From positions 370,015 through 434,014 of the forward strand of contig NZ_QJJS01000001.1 in NCBI RefSeq assembly GCF_003201595.1: DNA of 64,000 bases. Direction: 5' to 3'. The position numbers and the translations under genes are program-made. Below, piece after piece: positions 30,035 through 44,513 of this stretch. This DNA is from Sphaerotilus hippei. Lineage in GTDB: Bacteria; Pseudomonadota; Gammaproteobacteria; Burkholderiales; Burkholderiaceae_C. Positions within the stretch are counted from its first letter, which is position 1, and each line of letters begins with the position of its first letter. The notes under the pieces are model-generated. The model had not been told where the DNA came from and ran no database searches. It saw nothing but the letters and a program-made list of their open reading frames with translations.

Positions 30035-32338
30035 ATGAAAAATAAGCATCCAGTTTCTGCCGCAACCCGTTCCCAGGATCCTTCAGGGAACGACACGACC
30101 CCGTGGCTTCAAGGCCCTGAAAACGTCCTGATCGTGCTCGAGGTTGACCTCGACGACCAGTTGCGATTTTCACGCAGTCGCCTGGTGCTGACCGACCAGG
30201 CGCTGCTGGCCTTCCCCCCGGGTGGAGGTGAGCCGGCCCGGATGGTGCTGCAGCCGGACTGGCGCCTGTTGCACGGCGACCACGCCGGCCTGGGCACGCT
30301 GGCGCTGCACGACGGCCAGGGCCGGCTGGCGCAGTGGCGCTACACGCTCGGCCAGGACAGCCAGGCGCTGCGGCTGCTGGCGCTGTTCGAGCGCCAGATC
30401 GAGCAGCTGGCCCGTCCCGGTGCCGTCGAGGTCGAGGAGGTGCCGACCTGCCCGTCCTGCCACGCCCCGCTGCCGCCCGACACCGAGGACTGCCCGGTCT
30501 GCAGCCGCGAGGACAGTCGCCCGCCCTCGACCTGGGTGCTGCTGCGCCTGGGGCGTTTCGCCCGGCCCTACCGAGGCCAGCTGGCCGCCGGCTTCGCGCT
30601 GACGCTGGCCTCGACGGCCGCGACGCTGGTGCCGCCCTACCTGACCATTCCGCTGATGGACGACATCCTGATCCCGTTCCAGAACGGCCAGACGATCGAT
30701 CCGATGCTGGTGATGTTCTATCTGGGCGGGCTGCTGCTGTCGGCGCTGCTGGCCTGGGGCCTGGGCTGGGCGCGCACCTACCTGCTGGCGCTGGTGAGCG
30801 AGCGCATCGGCGCGGACCTGCGCACCACCACCTTCGAGCACCTGCTGGGCCTGTCGCTGGACTACTTCGGCAGCAAGCGCACCGGCGACCTGCTGTCGCG
30901 CATCGGCAGCGAGACCGACCGCATCAACGTCTTCCTGTCGCTGCACGCGCTCGACTTCGCCACCGACGTGCTGATGATCGGCATGACCTCGGTCATCCTG
31001 TTCTCGATCAACCCGACGCTGGCGCTGGTCACGCTGCTGCCGCTGCCCTTCATCGCCTGGCTGATCCACCTGGTGCGCGACCGCCTGCGCACCGGCTTCG
31101 AGAAGATCGACCGCGTCTGGGGCGATGTCACCAACGTGCTGGCCGACACCATTCCGGGCATCCGCGTGGTCAAGGCCTTCGCGCAGGAGCGGCGCGAGGC
31201 GCAGCGTTTCCGGGACGCCAACCGCTACAACCTCGAGGTCAACGACAAGCTCAACCGCACCTGGAGCCTGTTCACGCCGTCGGTCTCGCTGCTGACCGAG
31301 ATCGGGCTGCTGGTGGTCTGGGGCTTCGGCGTCTGGCTGGTCAGCAAGAACCAGATCACCGTGGGCGTGCTGACCGCCTTCATCGCCTACATCGGGCGCT
31401 TCTACGGCCGGCTCGACTCGATGAGCCGCATCGTCTCGGTGACGCAGAAGGCCGCCGCGGGTGCCAAGCGCATCTTCGACATCCTCGACCACGTCTCCAA
31501 CGTGCCCGAGCCGGCGCAGCCGGTGAAGCTCGAGCGGGTCGAGGGCCGGCTGCAGATGGAGCAGATCGGTTTCCGCTACGGCAGCCGTTCGGTGATCCGC
31601 AACCTGAGCCTGGACATCCGCCCCGGCGAGATGATCGGGCTGGTCGGGCACAGCGGTTCGGGCAAGAGCACGCTGGTCAACCTGATCTGCCGCTTCTACG
31701 ACGTCACCGACGGGGCCATCAAGCTCGACGGCGTCGACCTGCGCCGCATCGGCGTGGCCGACTACCGCCGCCACATCGGCCTGGTGCTGCAGGAGCCCTT
31801 CCTGTTCTTCGGCACCATCGCCGAGAACATCGCCTACGGCAAGCCCGAAGCCGGCCGCGAGGAGATCGTCGCGGCTGCCCGCGCCGCGCATGCGCACGAC
31901 TTCATCCTGCGCCTGCCGCAGGGCTACGACTCGCTGGTCGGCGAGCGCGGCCAGGGCCTGTCGGGCGGGGAGCGCCAGCGCATCTCGATCGCGCGTGCGC
32001 TGCTGATCGATCCGCGCATCCTGATCCTCGACGAGGCCACCTCGGCGGTCGACACCGAGACCGAGAAGGAGATCCAGAAGGCGCTGGACAACCTGGTGCA
32101 GGGCCGCACGACGATCGCCATCGCCCACCGCCTGTCGACGCTGCGCAAGGCCGACCGGCTGGTGGTGATGGACCGCGGTCAGGTGGCCGAGGTCGGTCCG
32201 CACGACGAGCTGATGGCGCGCAAGGGCGCCTACTGGCGCCTCTACGAGGCGCAGGCGCGCCGCGTCGATGCCGACGGCAATGCGCTGCCGGCCTTGCCCG
32301 AGGCCGGCCACGCGGCCCACCCGGCGGGTCAGTCCTGA
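30035..32338 (+). CDS. Cyanophycin-associated ABC transporter, membrane-ATPase fusion
   Basis: 767 residues. Unusual N-terminus: ~130 residues of soluble domain, then a zinc-ribbon-like CPSC-x10-CPVC (C139, C142, C153, C156), then six membrane segments of an exporter-type domain (~175-465) and an ATPase domain with Walker A GHSGSGKST (~538), LSGGERQR and ILDEATSAVD. It is divergent from cphA'-cphA and followed by a DUF1854 gene, the same neighbourhood in which this transporter family is known as cyanophycin-metabolism associated. Substrate unknown; half-transporters of this type act as dimers. The long region in front of the membrane domain sets it apart from MsbA-like lipid exporters. Confidence 0.9.
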   Translation: MKNKHPVSAATRSQDPSGNDTTPWLQGPENVLIVLEVDLDDQLRFSRSRLVLTDQALLAFPPGGGEPARMVLQPDWRLLHGDHAGLGTLALHDGQGRLAQWRYTLGQDSQALRLLALFERQIEQLARPGAVEVEEVPTCPSCHAPLPPDTEDCPVCSREDSRPPSTWVLLRLGRFARPYRGQLAAGFALTLASTAATLVPPYLTIPLMDDILIPFQNGQTIDPMLVMFYLGGLLLSALLAWGLGWARTYLLALVSERIGADLRTTTFEHLLGLSLDYFGSKRTGDLLSRIGSETDRINVFLSLHALDFATDVLMIGMTSVILFSINPTLALVTLLPLPFIAWLIHLVRDRLRTGFEKIDRVWGDVTNVLADTIPGIRVVKAFAQERREAQRFRDANRYNLEVNDKLNRTWSLFTPSVSLLTEIGLLVVWGFGVWLVSKNQITVGVLTAFIAYIGRFYGRLDSMSRIVSVTQKAAAGAKRIFDILDHVSNVPEPAQPVKLERVEGRLQMEQIGFRYGSRSVIRNLSLDIRPGEMIGLVGHSGSGKSTLVNLICRFYDVTDGAIKLDGVDLRRIGVADYRRHIGLVLQEPFLFFGTIAENIAYGKPEAGREEIVAAARAAHAHDFILRLPQGYDSLVGERGQGLSGGERQRISIARALLIDPRILILDEATSAVDTETEKEIQKALDNLVQGRTTIAIAHRLSTLRKADRLVVMDRGQVAEVGPHDELMARKGAYWRLYEAQARRVDADGNALPALPEAGHAAHPAGQS

Positions 32339-32358
32339 TGTCGCGCGAGGAGTTGAAG

Positions 32359-32832
32359 ATGAGCGGATCCGAGCCTTTCCAGGTCGAGCGTGATGCCCAC
32401 GGCCGCCTGGTGCTGATCGATGCCCAGGGCGTGCGCCACGAGGGGGTGGTGCCGGTGCGCGCGTTTCCGCTGCAGGCCCCGGGTGAAGGGGTGTCGCTGG
32501 TCGGCGCCGACGGCCGCGAGTGCCTCTGGGTGCCGCGGTTGGACCGGCTGCCCGAGCCGCAGCGCACGCTGCTGGACGCCGAGTGCGCGCGGCGCGAGTT
32601 CATGCCCCGCGTGAGCCGCCTGCGTTCGGTGTCGACCTTCTCGACGCCCAGCACCTGGGAGGTCGACACCGACCGCGGCGCGACGTCCTTCGTGCTCAAG
32701 GGCGAGGAGGACATCCGCCGCCTGCCCGAGGGGCGGCTGCTGATCACCGACAGCCATGGCATCCAGTACGAGGTGCCCGATCGCCAGGCGCTGGACCGGC
32801 CCTCGCGCCGGCTGCTCGAGCGTTTCCTCTGA
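32359..32832 (+). CDS. DUF1854 protein, cyanophycin-metabolism associated
   Basis: 157 residues (164 if the ATG at 32338, which overlaps the transporter stop, is used). ATG 32359 is preferred because AGGAG at 32348-32352 is 6 bp ahead. The DUF1854 pattern is visible: V-x-VRAFPL, a DGRE-LW turn, LD-ECARREFMPRVSRLRSVS, and a C-terminal half with EVDTDRGATSFVLKGEEDIRRL. It is soluble and cytoplasmic. It always seems to travel with the ABC transporter upstream and with cph genes, so it probably works with the transporter; the mechanism is unknown. Confidence 0.85.
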   Translation: MSGSEPFQVERDAHGRLVLIDAQGVRHEGVVPVRAFPLQAPGEGVSLVGADGRECLWVPRLDRLPEPQRTLLDAECARREFMPRVSRLRSVSTFSTPSTWEVDTDRGATSFVLKGEEDIRRLPEGRLLITDSHGIQYEVPDRQALDRPSRRLLERFL

Positions 32833-32839
32833 CGCCGGC

Positions 32840-35002
32840 TCAGCGCGCCGGTCGCCGCCGCAGCCAGGCCCAGGCCAGCACCACGGCGGCCAGGGCCGCC
32901 AGCGGTGTGCCCGAGAGCGCGCCACCTCCACCGGGTCCGCCGGCGTCGGCCGGGCTCGAGCCGGTGCCCGTGCTGGTGGTGCTCGCGGGGGCGTCACCGC
33001 CGGCGGCCAGGACCGTCAGCGTCACCCGCGCGGTGGGGCTGGCCAGCCCCTCGCTGTCGACGGCCACGATCTCGAAGGTCCAGTGGCCGGGCTGGGGCGA
33101 GGTCCACTGCAGCAGGTCGCCCGACACGCTCGCCCCCTCCGGGCCCGACAGCAGCTGGTAGCCCAGCACGTCGGCGTCGGCGTCCCGCGCCTGCAGCCGC
33201 AGGCTCCATGCCGCCTGGCCGGTCTGGCTGGCGCTGGCATCGTCGAGCTGCGGCGCATTGTTCACCTCGACCTGCACCGGCGCGCCGTGGCTGATCTGGT
33301 GGGCCGTGGTGACCTCGACCTGGAAACCCAGGCGGCTGCGGGTGGCCGGGGCGGTGAAGCTCAGGGTGGCGCCATCGCTGCCCTCGAGCGCGACGGCCGG
33401 GCCCGACACCTGGGTCCAGCGCCAGGTGAACGGCCCCAGTCCGGTGGCCTCAGCCTGCAGCGTGACCCGCTCGCCGCCGGCGACCACCGCCTGCGCGCCC
33501 GTCACGCTCAGCTGGGGCAGCGCCACCGCCTGCACCGCCGCGGCGGCATCGAGCATGCCGGCGCCGCACAGGCCGGCTTGCCGGGCGCACAGCGTGCCGG
33601 CCGGGTGGGGGCGGGCGTGGGCCTGCAGCGTCGACTGGATCTGCGCCGGGGTCAGGCTGGCGTCGATGGCCAGCATCAGCGCGACCGCGGCGCTGACGTG
33701 GGGGGCCGCCGACGACGTGCCGCCGTAGAGCCGGTTGTCGACCGGCAGGCCGGGGGTGGTGGTGCCGCTGTTGCCGAGGGTCGGGATGGCGCTGCTGTCG
33801 CAGTCGCTGCCGGTCTGCACCGCGCAGGCGCCACCACCGGGGGCCGTCAGCGTCAGGCTGGCGGTGTGGTTGCTGTAGGCGGCCAGGTCACCCGAGCGGG
33901 TGTGGGCGCCCACCGAGATCACGCCGCTGCAGTTGGCCGGTGCGGCCAGCCGGGTGCTGCTGGCATCGTTGCCGGCCGACGCGACCACCACCGCTCCCCG
34001 GGCGATGGCCCGGGTGATGGCGTCCTGCAGGTAGCCGTGGCAGGCGGTGCCGGCGCTGGCGCCCAGGCTCAGGTTGATCACGCGGGCCGGTGTCGGGTTG
34101 GCGGGGCTGCTGCCGGCGCCCGAGGTCCAGAGGATGGCATCGGCCACGTCCGACAGCCAGCCGCCGCAGCGGCCCATCGCGCGGGCCGGCAGCAGCGACA
34201 CCGCGGGCGCCAGGCCGGCGATGCCCCGCTGGTTGCCATGGGTGGCCCCCAGCAGACCGGTCGTCATCAGGCCGTGCCAGGAGCTGGTGGTGCCGGCGCT
34301 GGCGCACCAGTCGCCCGGATCGCTGGCGTCCCCGTCGCGGCTGTCCCCGTCGCCGCCGGTGGTGGCGTCGCTGACGAAGTCACGCCCGGGCAGCAGGGTC
34401 GCGCCCAGGTCGGGGTGGGCGAGCGAGCCGGTGTCGATCACCGCCAGCACGACGCCGAGGCCCCGGCTCAGCGGCCAGGCGTCGACGAAGCCCGCGGCGC
34501 CCGCCGCGGCGCCGCCGCTCGAGGCGATGTCCCACTGCCGTGCGGCCTGCGGGTCGTCCGGCAGCAGACCGTGACCGGTCACGCGCACGTCGGGCGCCAC
34601 GTCCAGCACGCCGCTGTCGCGCGCCAGCCGGTGGGCCGCCTGGCGCGCCGCGTCCGCGTCCATGGCCGTGCGGCTGCGGTAGATCACGCTGCCGTCGCCG
34701 CGCTGGCGCACCACGCTCAGCTCCTGCCCGAGCCGGTCGGACAGCCGGCGCCGCACCGTTTCGGCCGATCGAGCCCCGGACGCGCCCGCGGCCAGTGCCG
34801 TGGCCCGCAGGTCCGGTTCGCTGCCCGGCCGGAAGCGCACGACCAGCCGGTCGGTCAGCGGCGGCGTCTGCACCGCCTGTGCCGCGTGGCCGGACAGCAG
34901 GGCGGCACCGGCCAGCAGCAGCATCCGGAGGGCCGACCACCGGCCCGGGCTGCGGCCCGCCGCGGTGGTGGAAGGGATCGGGTGAAGAGGCGGGAGGGGC
35001 AT
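32840..35002 (-). CDS. Secreted subtilisin-like serine protease with GlyGly-CTERM tail
   Basis: 720 residues from ATG 35002. Signal peptide (RMLLLAGAALLSGHAAQA), an inhibitor-like propeptide, then an S8 domain with the triad in order: Asp in VLAVIDTGS, His in WHGLMTTGLLG, Ser in YGGTSSAAPHVSAAVAL. Two Ig-like/cadherin-type domains follow (TAPATRSRLGFQVEV and LQARDADADVLGYQLL regions). The end is a Gly-rich linker, one hydrophobic helix and RRRPAR, the tripartite pattern of GlyGly-CTERM proteins processed by rhombosortase. It should be exported, membrane anchored for a time and then released. Start uncertain: no SD at 35002 or at 35122 (which would add 40 residues), and ATG 34924 is possible. 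Confidence 0.88.
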   Translation of the reverse strand: MPLPPLHPIPSTTAAGRSPGRWSALRMLLLAGAALLSGHAAQAVQTPPLTDRLVVRFRPGSEPDLRATALAAGASGARSAETVRRRLSDRLGQELSVVRQRGDGSVIYRSRTAMDADAARQAAHRLARDSGVLDVAPDVRVTGHGLLPDDPQAARQWDIASSGGAAAGAAGFVDAWPLSRGLGVVLAVIDTGSLAHPDLGATLLPGRDFVSDATTGGDGDSRDGDASDPGDWCASAGTTSSWHGLMTTGLLGATHGNQRGIAGLAPAVSLLPARAMGRCGGWLSDVADAILWTSGAGSSPANPTPARVINLSLGASAGTACHGYLQDAITRAIARGAVVVASAGNDASSTRLAAPANCSGVISVGAHTRSGDLAAYSNHTASLTLTAPGGGACAVQTGSDCDSSAIPTLGNSGTTTPGLPVDNRLYGGTSSAAPHVSAAVALMLAIDASLTPAQIQSTLQAHARPHPAGTLCARQAGLCGAGMLDAAAAVQAVALPQLSVTGAQAVVAGGERVTLQAEATGLGPFTWRWTQVSGPAVALEGSDGATLSFTAPATRSRLGFQVEVTTAHQISHGAPVQVEVNNAPQLDDASASQTGQAAWSLRLQARDADADVLGYQLLSGPEGASVSGDLLQWTSPQPGHWTFEIVAVDSEGLASPTARVTLTVLAAGGDAPASTTSTGTGSSPADAGGPGGGGALSGTPLAALAAVVLAWAWLRRRPAR

Positions 35003-35178
35003 GGAGGCAGCAGGTGGACGCGGGTGTCCCGTGCTTATCGGCTGCGCCGGGGGGGATCCTGAAGCCCGGACCCCTGACCGGGTGGGACTTTCTGGCGCCG
35101 GGGCCGCATGACCCGGGTTCAACCCCGGTCACGCGAGCTTCCTAGAATGTCCGCTCCCCCCTCAGCCGCACCTGCACC

Positions 35179-40986
<5,808 letters not shown>

Positions 40987-41190
40987 AGGCCGGATAATGG
41001 CGCTCCGGCACGGCTGAATTCCCGGTTGGCCGGGCGGCCACCGTGGTACGGCATGGACCACCATGAGGCGTATTCACGCACCGTGATGGCAATCGCCAGG
41101 AGCTGCCCCATATCCGTGCGTTCGTGGGGTAGGCGGACCACCGGCGAAGGACTATCGTCCATCGTGCGTTTATCACTTTGGGAGTACGCA

Positions 41191-41778
41191 ATGTCCTTTC
41201 TGTCCCGTTTCCTGGGCGCTTCCGCGCTCGCCTGTGCGGCCGTGTCGGCCCACGCCGTCACGGTGGACTTCGAGTCCGAGACCGTCGGCGCGCACCTGAA
41301 TCCCTACACCGTCAACGGCGTGACGTTCGAGGCCTCGCTGGGCCACGGCCTGTACGTGGACGTGATCCCCAACTCCATCGGCAACCAGATGGGCGTGTTC
41401 GGCTCCCAGCTGAGCTCGCTGTTGATCTCGTTCACCGACGCGAGCTCGCTGTCGCTGGACTTCTCGGGCGGCACCAGCATTTCCGCTGGCGACACGGCCT
41501 ATCTGTCGGTCTACGACGGCACGACGCTGGTCGGCACGAGCTCGCTGCTGCTCGACTCGGACGGCCTGTTCAACCAGACCATCTCCTACACCGGCGGCGT
41601 GTTCGACAACGCGGTGTTCTACTTCGGTGACACCGCGGGCAACGCCTCCGCGCTGCTGACCGAAGCCATCGACAACGTCAGCGTCACCCCGGTGCCCGAA
41701 CCCGAGACCTACGCGATGATGTTCGCCGGCCTGGGCGTGCTGGGTGCGGTCGCCAAGCGCCGTCGCAAGTCCGCCTGA
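41191..41778 (+). CDS. PEP-CTERM surface protein
   Basis: 195 residues. Signal peptide (FLGASALACAAVSAHA), a beta-rich body that resembles lectin-like or DUF-type PEP-CTERM proteins (VDFESETVGAHLNPYTVNGVTFEA at the start), and a C-terminal sorting signal: VPEPETYAMM, a hydrophobic helix and KRRRKSA. Exosortase recognises the PEP motif and processes such proteins during export, usually with exopolysaccharide. No exosortase gene is in the window. GGGAG at 41180-41184 fixes the ATG at 41191. Rich in Thr, Ser and Asp with no Cys in the mature part. It stands alone, with a terminator right after it. Confidence 0.9.
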   Translation: MSFLSRFLGASALACAAVSAHAVTVDFESETVGAHLNPYTVNGVTFEASLGHGLYVDVIPNSIGNQMGVFGSQLSSLLISFTDASSLSLDFSGGTSISAGDTAYLSVYDGTTLVGTSSLLLDSDGLFNQTISYTGGVFDNAVFYFGDTAGNASALLTEAIDNVSVTPVPEPETYAMMFAGLGVLGAVAKRRRKSA

Positions 41779-41800
41779 ACCGCTCGCGGTTCTCGCCATG

Positions 41801-41831
41801 AAGGCCGGTGCTTGCGCCGGCCTTTCCCTTT
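41801..41831 (+). terminator. Terminator after the PEP-CTERM gene
   Basis: AAGGCCGG (41801-41808) pairs with CCGGCCTT (41817-41824) around TGCTTGCG, followed by TCCCTTTT. It lies 22 bp after the stop. Confidence 0.75.
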
Positions 41832-41922
41832 TCCGGCCTGACGTGGCGGGTGCCATGGCGTTTTTGCGTCGCACCGGTCCCCAGGGTTCAGGCCCGATTC
41901 AAGGGGGATGCGTTCGTCGTTG

Positions 41923-41951
41923 TTGTTACCATTTGCGCGCTTGTTCACAAT
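41923..41951 (+). promoter_or_regulatory. Sigma-70-like promoter
   Basis: TTGTTA (41923-41928), a 17-bp spacer and CACAAT (41946-41951) fit a housekeeping promoter. It stands in a locally AT-richer stretch behind a terminator and would start transcription near 41958, in front of the ORF at 42004. Confidence 0.4.
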
Positions 41952-42003
41952 GTTCATTTCTGGTGGCATTGAACCGGCGCACGAATCACGGGCATCCATC
42001 GAC

Positions 42004-42411
42004 ATGCGACACGACCAGTTTTCCGGCCGCGCCTCCTGGCGCCGGCTGCTCAGCACGCTGTCCTGCGGATCGGCCTGGTCGCGGGTCCTGGGCTGGATCC
42101 GCGGCTGGGTGCAGGCGCCGCACGGGCGCCCCGGGCCGGCCGGTGAGCCGACCTCGCGGTGGGCTGGCCGGCCCGCCCCGGCGCCGGATCGGTGCCCGTC
42201 GGTGGCCGGTTTCCACCTGTCCCATTTTGACGACCGGCCGCCCCGCGCTGCCGTGGGCGACGACGAGTTCCTGAGCGGCCCGCTCCGGGTGGTCCGCGCG
42301 GAGGCGGCGGCCCGCGCGCCCGGTGAAGCCGCCCGCGTGAGCCGCCTGCCCGCCCGTGTCGTGCGCCGTGCGCGCGGGTCCGGCAGCCGCCACCGCGCGG
42401 CGGCGCGCTGA
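42004..42411 (+). CDS. Hypothetical Arg/Pro-rich protein
   Basis: About 135 residues from ATG 42004. Rich in Arg, Ala, Pro and Gly without a recognisable domain; an amphipathic stretch near the N-terminus (WRRLLSTLSCGSAWSRVLGWI) is the only noted feature. No SD is seen. In favour of a real gene: a sigma-70-like promoter sits 50 bp upstream and the stop is 9 bp before the next gene. Against it: the composition is what an accidental frame in GC-rich DNA gives. I do not recognise it. Confidence 0.35.
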   Translation: MRHDQFSGRASWRRLLSTLSCGSAWSRVLGWIRGWVQAPHGRPGPAGEPTSRWAGRPAPAPDRCPSVAGFHLSHFDDRPPRAAVGDDEFLSGPLRVVRAEAAARAPGEAARVSRLPARVVRRARGSGSRHRAAAR

Positions 42412-42420
42412 GCCCTCGCC

Positions 42421-44055
42421 ATGCCGCCGGACATGGCCTGCGACGAGCTGGCACTGCGGCTGCACCAGGGCTTGAGCCGCCAGCTGGCGGCCCGCGGTCC
42501 GGTCCGCACGGTCGAGACCCACATCTCCCGGCTGCTGCTCGTCGGCGACGATGCCTACAAGTTCAAGAAGCCGCTGGCCCTGGGCTTCCTCGATTTCAGC
42601 TCGCTGGCCGCCCGCCGGCATTTCTGCGAGGAGGAGCTGCGGCTGAACCGCCGCACGGCGCCGCAGATCTACCTCGAGGTGCTGCCGGTGCTGGGCCCGG
42701 TCGACGCGCCGCGGCTGGGCCGCGCGGGCGATGCCGCACACGCGCAGGCCGCACTGGACTGGGTGCTGCACATGCGCCGCTTCGACGACCGCCAGGTGTT
42801 CGATCGGCTGGACGAGCAGGCCGCGCTGAGCCCCGCACGCATCGACCGGCTGGCGCAGGTGCTGGCCGGCTTCCACCTGCGGCTCCAGGCCGAGGCGGCG
42901 CCGGCCCCCGAACCCCATCCCGGCCGGACCGACAGGGTCGGGCACTGGGCGCGTGACAACCTGCAGGCGCTGCTGTCGCTGCCCGGCGGCGAGCCCTGGC
43001 ATGCGGCGCTGCAGGCGCTGCAGCGCTGGACCCTCGACGGCTTCGAGCGCCTGCGCCCGCTGATGGCCCGCCGCCTGGCCGCCGGCCGGGTGCGCGAGTG
43101 CCACGGCGACCTGCACCTGGGCAATCTGGTGCTGATCGAGGACGAGCCGGTGCTGTTCGACGCGATCGAGTTCAATCCCGAGCTGCGCTGGATCGACGTG
43201 GTCGCCGACCTGTCCTTCCCGTTCATGGACCTGCTCTCGCGTGGCCACGAGGCGCTGGCCTGGCGCCTGGTCAGTGCCTGGTTCGAGCACACCGGCGACC
43301 ACGAAGGGGCGGCGCTGCTGGCCTGGGCCGCCGCCTACCGAGCGCTGGTGCGCGCCAAGGTCGCGCTGATCCAGGCCGGGCAGCTGGGCGGCGAGGCCCG
43401 CCACGAGGCGCTCGGCAAGGTGCGGGCCGGCATCACCCTCGCGCAGCGCCTGGCCCGTCGGCCCGCGCCCCGCCTGGTGATCGTCTGGGGCCTGTCCGGC
43501 ACGGGCAAGAGCACCGTGGCGCAGCAGGTGGTGCAGGCACTGGGCGCGCTGCGCCTGCGCTCCGATGTCGAGCGCAAGCGCCTGTTCGGCCTGCAGCCGT
43601 CGCAGCGGCCGGCGCCCGCGGGCCAGCCCGGCGTCGGTGCCGACCAGCTGTATGCGCCCGAGGCCACGCGGCGCACCTATGACCGCCTCGAGGCGCTGGC
43701 CTCGACCGTGCTGGCGGCCGGCCTGTCGGTGGTCATCGACGCGGCCTGCCTGCGCCGCGCCGAGCGGGACGCGCTGCGCTCGCTGGCCCGCACGGCCGGC
43801 GCCGAGGTGCTGCTGCTGCAGTGCCGGGCGCCGGTCGAGGCCTTGCGCCAGCGCCTGCAGGCGCGTGAGCGCCGGGGCGACGATGCCTCGGACGCCGGTG
43901 TGGCGGTGCTGGAGCGCCAGCTCGGTTTCATCGAGCCGCCGTGCGCCGCCGAAGGGCCGGCAGTGGTGGCGCTCGACACCGACGTGGCCCCCGGGCTGCT
44001 GCCCGGACGCGTCCGCGAGGTGCTGGACGCCGCCTTCGGCCCGCTCGAGGCCTGA
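42421..44055 (+). CDS. Bifunctional aminoglycoside phosphotransferase-like / AAA kinase-like protein
   Basis: 544 residues, two domains. The N-terminal ~340 residues look like a phosphotransferase (APH/ChoK-type): YKFKKPLALGFLDFSS nucleotide region, catalytic loop CHGDLHLGNL near residue 225 and the metal site IEFNPELRWIDV. The C-terminal part is a small P-loop kinase (GLSGTGKST near residue 358, and VVIDAACLRRAERDAL). This pairing is a known conserved family (often called AAA-family ATPase or gluconate-kinase-like), but no substrate is established; antibiotic resistance should not be assumed. Nine bp separate it from the upstream small ORF. Confidence 0.85.
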   Translation: MPPDMACDELALRLHQGLSRQLAARGPVRTVETHISRLLLVGDDAYKFKKPLALGFLDFSSLAARRHFCEEELRLNRRTAPQIYLEVLPVLGPVDAPRLGRAGDAAHAQAALDWVLHMRRFDDRQVFDRLDEQAALSPARIDRLAQVLAGFHLRLQAEAAPAPEPHPGRTDRVGHWARDNLQALLSLPGGEPWHAALQALQRWTLDGFERLRPLMARRLAAGRVRECHGDLHLGNLVLIEDEPVLFDAIEFNPELRWIDVVADLSFPFMDLLSRGHEALAWRLVSAWFEHTGDHEGAALLAWAAAYRALVRAKVALIQAGQLGGEARHEALGKVRAGITLAQRLARRPAPRLVIVWGLSGTGKSTVAQQVVQALGALRLRSDVERKRLFGLQPSQRPAPAGQPGVGADQLYAPEATRRTYDRLEALASTVLAAGLSVVIDAACLRRAERDALRSLARTAGAEVLLLQCRAPVEALRQRLQARERRGDDASDAGVAVLERQLGFIEPPCAAEGPAVVALDTDVAPGLLPGRVREVLDAAFGPLEA

Positions 44056-44057
44056 CC

Positions 44058-44360
44058 TCAGGCGGCCAGCGGCTGCCGCTCGGGGGTCGGGCTGCGCCCG
44101 GCGGCGGTCGCCAGATCCAGCCTCGCGGCGCCCGGGCCGAGGCCCTCCACGACCACCCGGCCGCAGCCGGCCACCACATGGGTGTCGCCGCCGGACAGGA
44201 AGTGATCCTGCTCGTCGCCTTCTTCGGTCAACCAGACGCGTCCCGTGATCACCGTGATGCACAGGCCGCGGGCCTGCTGCAGGCTCGTCAGGGCGCCGGG
44301 GGCGAGATCGACCGTGCGGGGCAGGTCGGCGGAAGCGGTGGGGGTGGCGGTGGTGTCCAT
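44058..44360 (-). CDS. DUF2917 protein
   Basis: 100 residues. The core, from RTVDLAPGALTSLQQARG through LCITVITGRVWLTEEGDEQD to HFLSGGDTHVV, is the DUF2917 pattern, a small beta-rich protein family of betaproteobacteria with a cupin-like look. Function unknown. It is read divergently from the MocR gene and shares its 150-bp promoter region, which holds a set of repeated half-sites, so MocR probably controls it. The stop lies 2 bp from the end of the kinase-like gene on the other strand. Confidence 0.82.
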   Translation of the reverse strand: MDTTATPTASADLPRTVDLAPGALTSLQQARGLCITVITGRVWLTEEGDEQDHFLSGGDTHVVAGCGRVVVEGLGPGAARLDLATAAGRSPTPERQPLAA

Positions 44361-44408
44361 GGGATCCAGCCTAGGGCCGGGCCGAGGGTCTGCACAGACA
44401 CACGGCCC

Positions 44409-44504
44409 GACCAGTACAGCCGCCACACGCGGGCCGCCGACGGGCACTGTGTCGGTCGAGCTGAGGCCGATCTGTATGGGTCGGCACCAGGGTCGACCGT
44501 ACAG
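44409..44504. promoter_or_regulatory. Repeated half-sites, probable MocR operator
   Basis: Four related elements lie in the divergent promoter region: GACCAGTACAG (44409-44419) and GACCGTACAG (44495-44504) on the plus strand, CTGTGTCGGTC (44447-44457) and CTGTATGGGTC (44472-44482) as inverted copies. Spacing and orientation (direct plus inverted) fit MocR-type regulators, which bind both direct and inverted repeats near their own promoter. Confidence 0.55.
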
Positions 44505-44513
44505 AATGGGGCC

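Noticed and set aside
42421..44055. Aminoglycoside resistance gene
   Set aside because: The phosphotransferase-like domain belongs to a chromosomal two-domain family with a P-loop kinase; similarity to the APH fold alone does not show resistance.
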